Shown piece after piece: positions 46,413-57,587 of a stretch of 64,000 nt of DNA; position 1 is the first letter of the stretch; the number at the start of each line of letters is the position of its first letter. The translations under genes were made by a program, and so were the position numbers. This DNA comes from Brassica napus (taxonomy: Eukaryota; Streptophyta; Magnoliopsida; Brassicales; Brassicaceae), in the NCBI RefSeq assembly GCF_020379485.1, contig NC_063450.1, forward strand, positions 48,760,681 to 48,824,680, in the 5' to 3' direction. Under the pieces are notes generated by a model. It made no database searches, was not told the DNA's origin, and saw nothing but the letters and a program-made list of their open reading frames with translations.

Positions 46413-47732
46413 TTTTGGTGAAATTAATTAAAGTCTTTCTGTTTTGTATTTGTCTGCATCTGAATTCCGAGAATAATTTGGTGTTCTTTCTTTTATTTCA
46501 ATTATATCAAAAGTTTATGTAGTTGTTTCTTTTTAATAATGGATACTTATGTTGTTTTATTTATTTGGTTTGTACAAACAAAACGGAAAAATCTCCTCAC
46601 ACATATCTCCTGAAAGGTAAAATTTAGCTATATATGCCCCTTATATTTATGGGTGTGATGTTGTCTTCCAGCTAAATATCCAAATTCTATCTCAAATTGA
46701 ATAATTCAAAGTATCAACATGATTTATATTGATATTTAATCAAAATCTCGTAAATGTTTTGAAAATCATGTCAAATAAGAGATTGAAAAATTCTTGAAGA
46801 GATTTTAGCATGAATTTCTTAAGCTTTTGAAAATTTCTAACTAAATAATAGTAACATTTGTGAGAGATTCATGTTAATAAACCTTTTATAATAAAATCAG
46901 TGTAATTTGTGAGAGATTCATGTTAAGAACCCTCGAGAAAAAAATATTTGGTCATAGACGTTGTTGTTAACTGATTGTGTACTCATTTGTTCTTTGTTCT
47001 TTGTTCTTTCTCTCTCGTGTTTCTTTCCACAAACTTCTTTTCATTCCTCTGATTAACCTTGTATTTCGACATTCTATTGAGATCAGTTACATATTCTTGA
47101 TTGTACTGTGTGGGTATTCAAAAGGATTTTTTTTAATTCATCAGCTTGTTACTTGGTGAAGTTTTCAAAAACAAATTGTATAAAATTTAAAATTAATGAA
47201 CATCAAAAACGATTAATTAGGTTCACCACTTTTCATTTAGAGTTTAGTTTTTTGGTTATATGTTTCTTATGATTGTCAATCGCGTATTAGTAAATATATT
47301 TTTGTATTAATAGGAATGTTAATGAATATCAAAAAAGGGTTTATTTTTTGTATTAACATATGGTAAAGATTAATTAGGTTCAACATAAACAAAAATTAAC
47401 GAATATTTTTTGCATTGATAAATGGTAACTCTTAACCATTCAAAAACAAAAACAAGAAAATGGTACAAAAAGTCATCCCTTTTGTCTAACATTTGTGATA
47501 TAACTGTTCGTAAAAGAAAAAAATTGGGAGAAAAGAATATAAAATTTCCAGATGACATCCTACACTCGAGTATTTTTACATACAAGTAGGCTGTGGATGC
47601 CAGAGCGTTTAGCATAGCCTTTAGTATTAAAATCTTACTAGGCTAAAACTCCACGGGTATAAAATTTTCAAAAGTTCTTAAAAAAACTCTTTAATTTTCG
47701 TTGAAAATTTCATTCTTTTACCTCATTTTCAG

Positions 47733-47734
47733 GT

Positions 47735-47770
<36 letters not shown>
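47733..47770. repeat. GA microsatellite in unit C
   Basis: Nearly perfect GA repeats in the CT/GA-rich stretch before the kinase remnant. Unit A has a much shorter version near 41920. Confidence 0.85.
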
Positions 47771-47776
<6 letters not shown>

Positions 47777-47799
47777 TATCTCTTTCAACCCCACCATTT

Positions 47800-48365
47800 T
47801 TGTAGCTAATGCCGAGCTGAAAGCTTTAATGGAGCTCAAATGTTGATCAGGTCTTTACTTACATTACAATAGTCTCTATCTGGAGAAATATTAAATAGAT
47901 CACAAATCTCATTGAACTAGGCTTGATCTAAGCTTCAACAATCTTTTAGGAGTACTACCAAAAACCCTAGACAACATTTCTCAGCTTGACACTCTTGACT
48001 TGCGCAACAATTCTCTCTCTGGCTTTGTTCCTCCTGGTGAGTAATGATTCGTAGAATTGTCTTTTGTAAAGTTTCTCTCTCTCTCTCTCTGTTTTCTTGA
48101 CTCGATTTTCGTCTATGTTTCTATTGAACTTGTGAAAGGTCTCAAGAAGTTGAATGAGAGATTCCAGTTTGAGAACAATACTGATTTATGGGGCCTTGAT
48201 TTTCCTTCTCTGAGAGCTTGTTATGCTTTTGATGATATGAATATTGAACTCAAGCAGCCTCGGGGTGAAACAGACACCGATAAATCAACTCTTCATAACA
48301 TGTCTGATTCTGGATATCTCAAACAGCATTGCAGCCAAGTGGCTTTGACATCAAGCATGGCATAG
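47800..48365 (+). pseudogene. LRR receptor-like kinase remnant in unit C
   Basis: Same deleted structure as in unit A: AELKALMELK, YLHYNSL, TLDNISQLDTLDLRNNSLSGF, a GTGAGT donor, then LKKLNERFQFENNTDLWGLDFPSLRAC to a stop at 48365. The identical deletion pattern shows that the gene was broken before the unit was duplicated. Confidence 0.8.
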
Positions 48366-48444
48366 CACACTTCACTAACCTCTGTGACTCAAGAAATGTC
48401 AAGCTTCAAAGAAGATACAGTTACCTAAGTCGTTATAACAGAAA

Positions 48445-48588
48445 AGAGACATTGAGCTTATCTGTACAACTCAAACACTCTATCTGACATAGAGTCTTTC
48501 CATCTTCCTTCACTCAAGAGACGTTGAGCTTATCTGTACAACTCAAACACTCTATCTGACATAGAGTCTTTCCATCTTCCTTCACTCA
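48445..48588. repeat. 72-bp tandem duplication within unit C
   Basis: A 72-bp block beginning AGAGAC(A/G)TTGAGCTTATC occurs twice in a row with one difference. Units A and B have a single copy. Confidence 0.9.
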
Positions 48589-48830
48589 AGTTAACCATCC
48601 ATCCAATAATATCGGTTAACCAAATGCTTAACCATATGATCTCAGTTTTGAGTCAACATTCTCAAAATAGTATTATCTTGCCAAAACAGTAAATCATAAT
48701 AGTCAAATCTTTTTTTTAATAGTCAAATCTTTTGCTGAACAAGTGGTCAAATAATAAAGCATAGTAGTCAAACTTTACGTATTTATTAGATTCTTCATTT
48801 TCTTACTTAAATCATATTTTAAGATATGCC

Positions 48831-48837
48831 TATAAAT
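48831..48837 (+). promoter_or_regulatory. TATA box of LBD copy 4
   Basis: TATAAAT 469 bp before the ancestral ATG. Confidence 0.55.
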
Positions 48838-49299
48838 TCAAGACATTTTCTCAATATAAACCACAATCATATTCAAGAATTTTTAATTTCTTTTGCTGTT
48901 CATAAGTTTCAAGATTCTCCAGGTATAATCATATAAGTTGATTAATATGTTTGTAAATCTTTTCTAAAAACCTTAACTTCTAAGTTACTTTTCTTTTACC
49001 TTTTCATATTTGAAGAAAATAATTTAAAATAAATTTTTTTTTATCAAAACTGATTCTTGCTTTTTCTTTTCTATGTAAGCATAAACCATTCATTATTTTT
49101 CAGTTTTGTATACTACCGATCGTTTCAGATGAAACTCTTTTATGGTCTTCCCTCCATAATTTAATTGTGTACCTTTATTTATATATAAAATCTTATTTTA
49201 TTAATATATATATAGAATGTGCATATGTTAATCTTCACTAAATAAATTTATTTATAATGTCATCTTTAAAAATTAAAGGAAAACCTAAAAAGAAGAAAA

Positions 49300-49905
49300 A
49301 TGGATTTACCAATTTGTGCTGCATGCAACTTCACGAACAACACAACGGCCCTTGTACACTTGGGAGTGGGAATTCATGCGTTATGGCACCATATTTACCA
49401 TCGAAAGAGCCTGATAAATTTGACCGTGTTCATAAAGTTTTTGGAGTCGAAAATGTCTACAAGATTCTGAGTCGTCTTGAAGAATCTTGGCAAAGTGAAT
49501 ATGCTGTGAACGCTCTCTGCTACGAGGCAGAGGCTCGCATACACGACCCCATACATGGTTATGTTGGTCCGCAAATGATTTACAATAATATTCTCAATAA
49601 TTTAAAGAGGGAAATAGATTCAGCAATAAATGAACTGGCAATCAGCTAAGGTACCGCAATATTCTAATTTTCCTATACCTTGTGATTTTGCAGAACCCTT
49701 TTTATTTGCCCTTACTAATGAAATGTTTGAATTAAATGAGGAACAAAAGAATCAACTTACGGGACTCCCAGATGTGGATGCAAGAAGAAACGTGGATGAA
49801 ATCCTTGGGATGAGAGAAAATGATCAAGGTGATGTTCATAGAGCTGATGGTGCATCAAAATCTTCCGGACCATCATCCGGACCTCCAAACCAAAACCAAC
49901 CATAG
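49300..49905 (+). pseudogene. LBD32: LBD32-like gene, copy 4 (broken)
   Basis: The ancestral start MDLPICAACNFTN is kept, but an extra ACAAC in the cysteine block (near 49343) shifts the frame. A frame from an upstream ATG at 49257 restores the domain without the first cysteine pair, so a protein made from it would have a damaged zinc-binding block. A second indel (5 bp lost where other copies read ATCACCATGGCT, near 49645) leads to a stop at 49649. The C-terminal third remains open to 49905. Probably non-functional. Confidence 0.87.
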
Positions 49906-50469
49906 TTTTGGTGAAATTAATTAAAGTCTTTCTGTTTTGTATTTGTCTGCATCTGAATTCCCAGAATAATTTGGTGTCCTTTCTTTTATTTCAGTTCCAT
50001 CAAAAGTTTATGTAGTTGTTTCTTTTTAATAATGGATACTCATGTTGTTTTATTTATTTGATTCGTACAAACAAAAAGGAAATATCTCCTCACACACATC
50101 TCCCGAAAGATAAAATTCAGCTATATATGCCCCTTATATGTATGGGTGTGATGTTGTCGTCCATATAAATATCTAAATTCTATCTCAATTTGAATAATTC
50201 AAAGTGTCAACATAAATTATATTGATATTTAATCAAAATCTCGTAAATGTTTTGAAAATCATGTCAAATAAGAGATTAAACAAAAATTCTTGAAGACATT
50301 TATCATGAGTTTCTTAAGCTTTTGAAATGTTATAACTAAATAATAGTAAATTTTGTGAGAGATTCATGTTAATAAACCTTCCATAATGAAATCAATGTAA
50401 TTTGTGAGAACTTCATCTTAAAAAAATCCTTGGATAATAAATATCTGGTACATAAAAGTACTGAATGTT

Positions 50470-50653
50470 TGTTGGAATTGAACTTTTGATTAAACACACA
50501 AAGAAAATGTGATGAGAATACACAAGTATTGAAATAGAAATATTGAGAATGGAAACATAGGCTGAACAAAACAGTCTTTAAGTGAGAACAAGAGAAAGAG
50601 AGGCTGGCCGTAAGTGAGTGGAGGTCAAGCCAAGAAGGAGAAAAAGTTCAATA
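50470..50653 (+). repeat. 5' LTR (internally deleted)
   Basis: 184 bp, matching the first about 45 bp and the last about 85 bp of the 782-bp 3' LTR. It ends CAATA where the 3' copy has CAACA. Confidence 0.75.
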
Positions 50654-50666
50654 TGGTATCAGAGCT
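50654..50666 (+). promoter_or_regulatory. primer-binding site (initiator tRNA-Met)
   Basis: TGGTATCAGAGCT directly follows the 5' LTR. It is the standard site complementary to plant tRNA-iMet. Confidence 0.85.
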
Positions 50667-50690
50667 GTACATGGTCGTGAAGAAGAGGTT

Positions 50691-51027
50691 TATAACGCTC
50701 CAACCGCCCACGGCTAATGGGTCACCCACGTCCACTCACTTGGTTTGTGGGCCCCATTCCATTCGTTAATTTTCCAAGGTCCGAAAGTCTTGTTTACTGA
50801 CCATGCAATCATCATCTGGCCTTTCTTCGTGTTTTAGCCTCACTCGCACGGTGTCGCGAATCATTTCTTGATAGGTCACCATCCTTTCACTACTCTAGCC
50901 CAAGCACACTTAACTCTGGAGTTTTAAACGGATGTGTGACGGAAAAGTTAAGTCAACTTTAATGATATAGGTAGCCAAATAAATTTTCTTAAGTCTTTTT
51001 ACATATACCAGAAACCGAAATGTTACA
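50691..51027 (-). mobile_element. solo Cassandra-type (TRIM) LTR carrying 5S rRNA-like sequence
   Basis: On the minus strand it starts TGTAACATTTCGG and ends GCGTTATA, flanked by AGGTT (50686-50690) and AGGTC (51028-51032), a 4-of-5 duplication. It contains a 5S rRNA-like block in the sense of the element. LTRs with embedded 5S sequence define Cassandra retrotransposons. It is only 337 bp with no second LTR, hence solo. Confidence 0.75.
50853..50935 (-). repeat. 5S rRNA-derived sequence
   Basis: The minus strand reads ACTCCAGAGTTAAGTGTGC then TTGGGCTAGAGTAGT and GGATGGTGACCT, closely matching the internal promoter half of plant 5S rRNA. The 5' third is missing or diverged, so it is not a 5S gene. 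Confidence 0.8.
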
Positions 51028-52081
51028 AGGTCAGTCTAAGAGAGACCGAAGAAGAAAAGAAGAAGGTCGGCGGAGAAGATCCCACGAATACGGCAACGTG
51101 ACAGTACCTACAATCAAACAAGAAATTGATGTTAGCTGAGTTTGTTGCCGAAGAGAAGAAATAAGAGGCTGAAGCAAAGAACAACAAAGAGTTATTTCCA
51201 AGAGGGAGACATGAATGAAGAAGGAAGAAAACCATGGTGGAGATCAAAGAAGATCAAGGAAGCTGTGGGAGTTGCTGGATATTCTCAACCATTACAGAGA
51301 TGGAAGGGATAAACCGCAAATGAAGAATCAGAGATGTTCAAAGCTGAAGATGGAAGAACCTTGGTTATAAATCAAGGTGAAAGTTTAAAGAATCAAAGAG
51401 TCCAAGGGTAAAGAAAGCTGAGGTGATGGTTTGGAGAATTAAAGGCACAAGTTGGTAAAGAAGAAGCTTCAGTGACAGTGATGAAGAAGAAGATGGAGCT
51501 AAAGGCTCGACAAAAACAGGAACAATAGGAGATGGTTCAGAACAAGAGACATGTGAAGCACAAGAGGCTCACATGAACAAGATTGGTTATGGTAAGAAGG
51601 CAAAGAATTTGGTGATGAAAGAGATGCTCAAGGAGTTGGAAACATACTAAGGCAAAGAAAACTGAGGTGAAGGTTAAGAGAAACCAAGAAGACCAAAGTT
51701 GAACAAGACAATGATCGTTCTTAGAAACAAATAGCACAAGTTGGTGATCAAAGAAGACAACAAACCAATGAAGGAGCAAATCTCGGATGAAGCAATTATA
51801 AAAGCTCAAGCAAAACCGAGAACAAGACTTGCTTACCTAAGAAACGGAGGAAGCAAGGTGAACAGGAAGAATCTCACCAAAGAGGGAGCAGGAGCTGGTT
51901 GCACACGCAGCTGGTGGAGACGTGAGGAAAGCTCACGGGAACAGAGAAGATTGCGAAGAAAATGTGTCAAGGAGGTGACAAAGAAAATTCGCAAAAGAAG
52001 AAGAAGCTCTTGGAGATTCATATCAAGAGGGAGAATCACAAGAAGAACAAGAAGAGTTTAAACAAAGGATTCAAGAGAGAG

Positions 52082-52863
52082 TGTTGGAAATTAAACCTTT
52101 GATTAAACACACAAAGAGAAGGTGAAATCAAGAGAGAAGAAGAAGTGGAAGAAAAGAAGCTTGCCAAACAAGAGAAGAACAAACAAGAGTAGCTTAGAAG
52201 AAGCTACAAAGGAATGGAAAAAGAAGAAGAAGCTTGGAGGGCAAGAAACGGAGGAAGAAGTAGGAGCAACCAACGTGGACAACATGGATAACAGGAAGTC
52301 AAAGATGAATGGGTTATGTAACTAGAAGTTACACAACAAGAAAAATAAGAGTAACTAGTTAGTTGGTAAGGTAACTAAGTTAAGTTGAAGTAAGTGGAAG
52401 AATGAGTAGGAGTTGTTGAATGTGTAAGGTTAGTTAGTTAACCTTACTTGTAAGACTAAGTCTAAGTATGAGTAATGTGACTTCTGTAAGAGAGTCTAGG
52501 ACCTAAAATAATAGGTTAGATGTGGATGCAAGTAAGTGGAGTTAGTAGAGAAATCTGCTATAAGTATGTATTTTTGTGTTTGAAGAAAGGTAATGAAAAA
52601 AGGTTAACAATGCAGACAACTAAAGCTTACTCTCTTCTCTCTACAAGAACAACAACAAACTTAAAAGAGAGAGAGGGAGAGAGAGAGTAAAGAGAGTGTG
52701 TGTGTGCTTATGTTCAGTTGTAACACAAGTATGAAACATAAGTAACAAGCATGAGTGAGGTAAGAACAAAAACAGAGTGAAAAACAGAGAGTGAAACAGA
52801 GCAAGTTGGAGCTGGCCGAGAGTAGAAGTGAGAGTAAGGCCAAGCCAAAGAAGAATGTCAACA
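52082..52863 (+). repeat. 3' LTR of the element in unit D
   Basis: 782 bp from TGTTGGAAATT to GTCAACA, the longer of the two LTRs. Confidence 0.7.
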
Positions 52864-53135
52864 ATGTTGCTGTTAACTCACTGAATATAACCAAGGGGTT
52901 TGATTTTGAATTAATAGATGGTAAATGTAAATTGTGTTCAACATCATCAAAAATCAATGAATATATTTTGCATTAAACTATTAATAGATCGTAAAATCGA
53001 AAGATTAATTAGGTTCAATACTATACATTATTTTACACCAAAAAAATAAATACTACACATTATTCTATTTAGATTCACTATTTCCCTCACCTCGTTTAGA
53101 TTTCTATTGTGTATATATTTTATAATTAGGTATAT

Positions 53136-53860
53136 TCCTCCACCATGTGCGGTAATAAAAATTTTAAATTTAAATTATTATTTTAAATTATATATTATTA
53201 TTATAGATTTTATTATTTTACTAATATTTTAATATAATTTTGATTTAATTGAACATAAAATTAAGATAAATAAACAAAATATATTTAAGAATAGATACAT
53301 ATATTTAAAATTATAATCTTAGATAGATTTTTTATCTATTTCTTTTGGATAAAATATATTAAATAACCTTGTATAAAATTAATAAAAAAAAGTTTGATAT
53401 AAAGTTGTATAATTATCAGAAAGTAAAACTAAACAATATTTCTAAAATTTGTAGATATATAAAAGAAATTAATAATATTAAGATTAAAGTTTTAAATTTT
53501 TTAAAAAACTGCAAAAAATGAAAATATTTTTTAGTAATAAAATTGTATAATTACGAAAATAAAAATAAATAATATTTTAAAATTTGTAAATATTAGTATA
53601 TTTCTATTATTATATTATTTAATGTCATATTTGAATAGATTTACTTTACTGATAGTGTATAATTTTACTACCTTATTCTAAAAGGTTTACCAAAAATATA
53701 ATTAAGCATTAAATGTAATTGTTCATGTCATATTTAACCATAAGCTATGTCATCATTTCTAGCATGTCATGTCATATTTATTTAGTGAAAGTGATTGTAG
53801 TGAATACATGTGTCAAAATCACTTTGCAAATAATGTCTACTAAATAACAAATAAGTTATG
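53136..53860 (-). mobile_element. AT-rich non-autonomous Helitron, copy 2 (inverted relative to copy 1)
   Basis: The minus strand ends GCACATGGTGGAGG then CTAA (53139-53136) and T. The body shares several blocks with 21375-22111, including TTTGCAAAGTGATTTTG and AATCTATCTAAGATTATAAT. The left end is uncertain. Confidence 0.55.
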
Positions 53861-54849
53861 ATATTACCATCTAGTAATAGCAAATAAGTTATTGTATATT
53901 GGATAGTTAATTAGTATTCTTAGTTTAATACTATTATTTTAAAAACATTTCACTACTTATGAAATAGCCAAGTCAAGTACATGTCTAAAGACAAGCAGTA
54001 TTTCCAAAAAAAATTGCAAAAATAAAACTTACAATAATTTCTCTTACAATCATGAAATTACTCTTTTTTTTTGGGTAAAAAAAACATAGTTTGATTGTAA
54101 TGCTTTATTGCTTTACCAACAACACAGTATGTTGTAAGTTTTGGCAAGATAATAATACTATCACTTATATGTCATAATCATTCTAATGTTAAACTCATTT
54201 AGAGTCTGATTGTTGTTTGGGCTGTTGAGGTTTTGTGGTTGTGTAAATACTTGAAAACCGAAAATTGTCAATCAATTATTTTGGACTTTAGAAATCTAAA
54301 GAGCCTTGAAAGCCCATTCTAAAAAGAAAACTGTTTTTTTTTCTGTTTTATTTTCAACATCCACATTTAAAGCTTTAAAAGACCCTGAATCGATTCTTAT
54401 CGTACGTATTAGATTTATTCGGATCCATATCTATTTGGATCCATATCTATCCAGATCATTTTTTTTGTTTCGTTTTGGATAAAAATATTTTAGAGCTAAC
54501 AAAATATTTGTAATTTTTTTTTTATTCGGTTTGGCATAAGAGTATTTTCAAATCAGTTCTTGTTCGAATTTTTGGATTCCAATAAAATGGCCATGTCTAG
54601 TAGACTTAAAGCCATCATCTCAAAAACTGAATCGCACTAAGATAATCGAGCATATGTCTATGGCTCAAGAAAAGCCTTGATCTGATTACTTGATTACAAG
54701 CAGCTAAGAACAGGTTAATGTAATAAAAACAGGCATATATCATTATCATAAGCGCCTCAAATACAGGCTACATTATCGATGCACCCTGAGTAAAGTAAAT
54801 GATATAGTCTTCGGTTACATTCACTAACAGGACATGATAGTCCTAAGAT
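53861..54849. other. spacer and 3' region of the MLF-like gene
   Basis: AT-rich. Near 54138-54160 an inverted copy of the array's boundary block (complement of GATAGTATTATCTTGCCAAAA) occurs. Around 54415-54455 a GGATCCATATCTAT word repeats. No gene seen. Confidence 0.4.
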
Positions 54850-56247
54850 TTAGTTTCTGCCATGTCCTCTAAAATTCATTGCAGCCTTTGGTCTTCTGGA
54901 TGACTCTGCTCTTGCACGTGAAGAAGAGCTTGGATCAGTTGAAGGAAGCGACATTGGTTGCTCTCTGTTTGCAATACCACCTGTAACCATGTCAAAAAAG
55001 ACAGGTTTTCTTATTGTAAGAAGCAACCAAAAAAAGAAAGAAAGATGTGCGGTGTAATTTGAACTACTTACTGCCAAAGAAACCAGACGAACCGGGTAAG
55101 TGCATTCTAGCATTTCCACTCCAAGACTGCTCAAAATCAGCCAACTCATCTGCAGAATTTTGCAATTTGAAAGCAAGAAAAAAGAAACGGTTACATAATT
55201 ATCTTAATTTGAAGGTTCTCTCATCAACAAAGTGTTATTCTACCTTCATTTAAATTGTGCAAGGTCTGCGTTGTATCAACCCGACCATTGGAGTTAAGTT
55301 TACGCGCAACTGTGTGGCCCTGCAAGCATAAGAAGGAACACCACTTGTATTGAGCTCAATCATTGATCAACAACAAACAAAGGAGAAAGAGCATTCATCA
55401 TCCTCAGGCTACCTTGTTATGTAAGCCTCTTGAAATCCTGTGCGCTGCTTCGCGTGTTGCAGTATTGGCTTCTTTGCTTTCTTCAAGAGTTAACTGCTTC
55501 CACAATCAGACAAGGTTTAGTAGTTAAAACATAAACTAAAATGCGTTTTAACTGTTACAACTCACCCCATCACTTCCTGTCCTTCTGGTCTTGGATGAAG
55601 TATAGTATTTTCCGTCATGACCACCGTATGTAACAGTGGAGCTCTCGAAGCTATAACTACGAGTTTGTGGTTGCCACTGTCCATTGTTCACCATAGCATT
55701 TGCATTCATGTTTTGCATTTGTCTGTTCCTTCTCTCTGCAGATATATATATATAAACACACAGTCAGTTAAAAAGAAACAAAACAATCTCCAGAAGAAAA
55801 AAATGATAAAATGGTATCTTCACCTTCAGCTCTAGCATCTTCAGTTTCAGTCTCATTGCTTGACCTGCCATGTTTCCCTAGCCTTACTTTCTTCTCTTTA
55901 TCTCCTCCTCCTTCACCCTCATCGTCTGAATCAATCTCTTCAATAATCGGTCCATGAGACCTTCTCGGTTGCGGTGGCTGCTGATGATTCTCAATAAAAC
56001 CTGATGAAGGAGGACGCATTCCGGCGAAAGGATCCATGGTAGGACCAAAGAAGCTGGACTGAAACATGCCACCACCAAAAGGCTGAGTGAAGAAAGGGTC
56101 ATCGAACGGATCTCTTCCTCCGAAGAAGTTAGACATGAGATTCGGTGGACCATTGTTAGGGCCACCGAAACCACCTCCAAAAGGGCTTCCAAAAGGGCCA
56201 CCAAAAGGACCACCAGAGTTGAAAGGATCTCTACCACCTCCTTGCAT
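54850..56247 (-). CDS. MLF-like glycine-rich protein (myeloid leukaemia factor homologue)
   Basis: Six exons: 56247-55824, 55735-55566, 55493-55413, 55319-55244, 55149-55072 and 54980-54850, all GT-AG with matching phases, giving 319 residues. The N terminus has Gly/Phe/Pro-rich repeats (GGPFGGPFGSPFGGGFGG) and RDPFDDPFF, then a conserved acidic segment IEEIDSDDE. The middle has the MLF core, SSTVTYGGHDGKYYTSSKTRRTGSDG and EANTATREAAHRISRGLHNKGHTVARK. The C terminus ends SRRPKAAMNFRGHGRN. MLF proteins in animals are chaperone-associated nuclear/cytoplasmic adaptors. The plant role is poorly known, with stress response reported for related genes. A 5' UTR intron probably ends near 56270 (donor near 56612). 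It corresponds to At4g22740 by order. Confidence 0.9.
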
Positions 56248-57074
56248 CTTCCCTATTTTATTACACAATTCATATGTAAAGTGCCAATCTTCAGACACAA
56301 CACACAAGATGGAATTTTTCCCAAAAAAAAACCGAAACTGCATAACATAAAAACACTAACAAGACAACTTGAGAACGAAATAAAGTCTAAGACATAAGCA
56401 GTAAACCAATCCAACCAAACTACTGAACAGAGTGATATATCAAACGAATCATATCAAAATCGGAAAAAAAAAAAAGAGCATAACGCTAAACAGAAAACTC
56501 TTACGATCATAAAGCAATTGCAATCAAGCAGTACAGATCGGTTGGTTTGACGAAATAACGATTAAAACCAAATCAAACAGCAAATTTCAAGTTAGAGAGA
56601 TTAAAGTTCATACCTTTAAATAACAACGATCGGCACAAGGCGATCTGCAATATTAAAACTTGAAAAGTCGATAAATTTTTCGAGTTGAGAATTTTCTTTG
56701 AACCCTTTATGCAGATGGGAAGACGATGAAAGAATCTTCTCGAGAGGAGGTTTGTCACAAGCCGCGATATGATTGGCTGATGTTTACACGCTTCCCCCCC
56801 TCCCCGAACACCATTTCTGTAATTAAACATGTCATTCTTAGATTTTCTATTTAATTCTGAAACAAAAAATGCCTGTTTTGGATATTTATTACTTTTTCAT
56901 TTGTTCACAAGGATTTTTATTACTTTATATGCTCTGTTTAATTATAGAAACAATCATTTTGCCATATTGCATCTAATGTTTTTTTGGATCAAATTTCATC
57001 TAAGGTAGACATAATTATTTGCTATAATAATTGTTTCAGGATTTTTTTTTTTTTTTTTGGTTCTTATTTTTAAT
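56248..57074. other. 5' UTR and promoter region of the MLF-like gene
   Basis: A donor-like AAAG|GTATGAAC on the minus strand at about 56612 suggests a leader intron. Further upstream there is a C-rich tract (CCCCCCCTCCCC near 56796). No other gene. Confidence 0.45.
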
Positions 57075-57346
57075 AGAAATTTTATGGGATAGTTATTTTT
57101 AAGCTTTTATCACAAAAAAAATATTTCAGTGGAGAAAATGATCAAAATAAATTTTATTAAAGAATAAAATGTATTTTTACCATACGGTAAACGAAGGGTT
57201 TTGGAGATAGAGTTTAAAATTTTTAAAAATAAAAAATAAATATTAAAAAAATTAAAATAAAAAAACAGCTATTTTAGTTTTTCTTTTTTCTTGAAGTCTA
57301 TTTTTATGACAAAAATTTAAAAATGGTTATATAAAAAAATTGCCAT
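57075..57346. mobile_element. MITE with diverged inverted ends (MULE-type), copy 2
   Basis: A 272-bp element related to 11361-11641, with TTTTTAAGCTTTTATCACAAA at the left and the complementary TTATGACAAAAATTTAAAAATGG at the right. It is flanked by a perfect 9-bp duplication ATTTTTAAT (57066-57074 and 57347-57355). Confidence 0.7.
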
Positions 57347-57587
57347 ATTTTTAATGGTCAACTCTTTTAAAAAAAATTAAAATAAAAAATGAATTCTAAA
57401 AATATAAATAAAACATGAATTCTAAAAATATAAGAATACAAAAAATAGTAAAATACATGTTGGCTCTGCTAAAAAAACTTATGAAATTTATTTTCACCAA
57501 AAAAATCAAATTCCATTAAAAACGCTAATCTTTAATACAGACGAGACACAACGCAGACCCATTCCCAAAAGTTTTGTAGTTTCAAGG

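Larger units (their letters stand above)
50470..52863 (+). mobile_element. non-autonomous LTR retrotransposon inserted in unit D
   Basis: The 5' LTR starts TGTTGGAATTG, the 3' LTR starts TGTTGGAAATT and ends GTCAACA. They are flanked by a perfect 5-bp duplication ATGTT (50465-50469 and 52864-52868). A tRNA-iMet primer-binding site follows the 5' LTR. Joining the flanks restores sequence matching units A-C (GTTGCTGTTAACTCACTG), which confirms the borders. The interior is purine-rich, without gag or pol, and holds a nested Cassandra-type LTR. Confidence 0.82.
39340..52990 (+). repeat. tandem array of four LBD32-like gene units
   Basis: The units begin with the same block (TAGTATTATCT.GCCAAAACAGTAAATC) at about 39345, 42765, 45172 and 48665. 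Each then has TATAAAT, a leader, an LBD gene, a shared 3' region and, where kept, an LRR-kinase remnant. Unit A is 39340-42765, B 42765-45170, C 45170-48665 and D from 48665. B lacks about 1 kb, including the kinase remnant, with the junction near 44986. D is interrupted by an LTR element at 50470-52863. All units point the same way, consistent with unequal crossing-over. Confidence 0.9.

Noticed and set aside
50853..50935. 5S rRNA gene
   Set aside because: Only the 3' two thirds align, with many changes, and it sits inside an LTR-like unit with target duplication; Cassandra LTR is the better explanation.
51537..52325. Lys/Arg/Glu-rich open frames such as 51741-52061
   Set aside because: Produced by purine-rich (GAAGAA) sequence of the LTR element interior; appear in both strands and have no domain.
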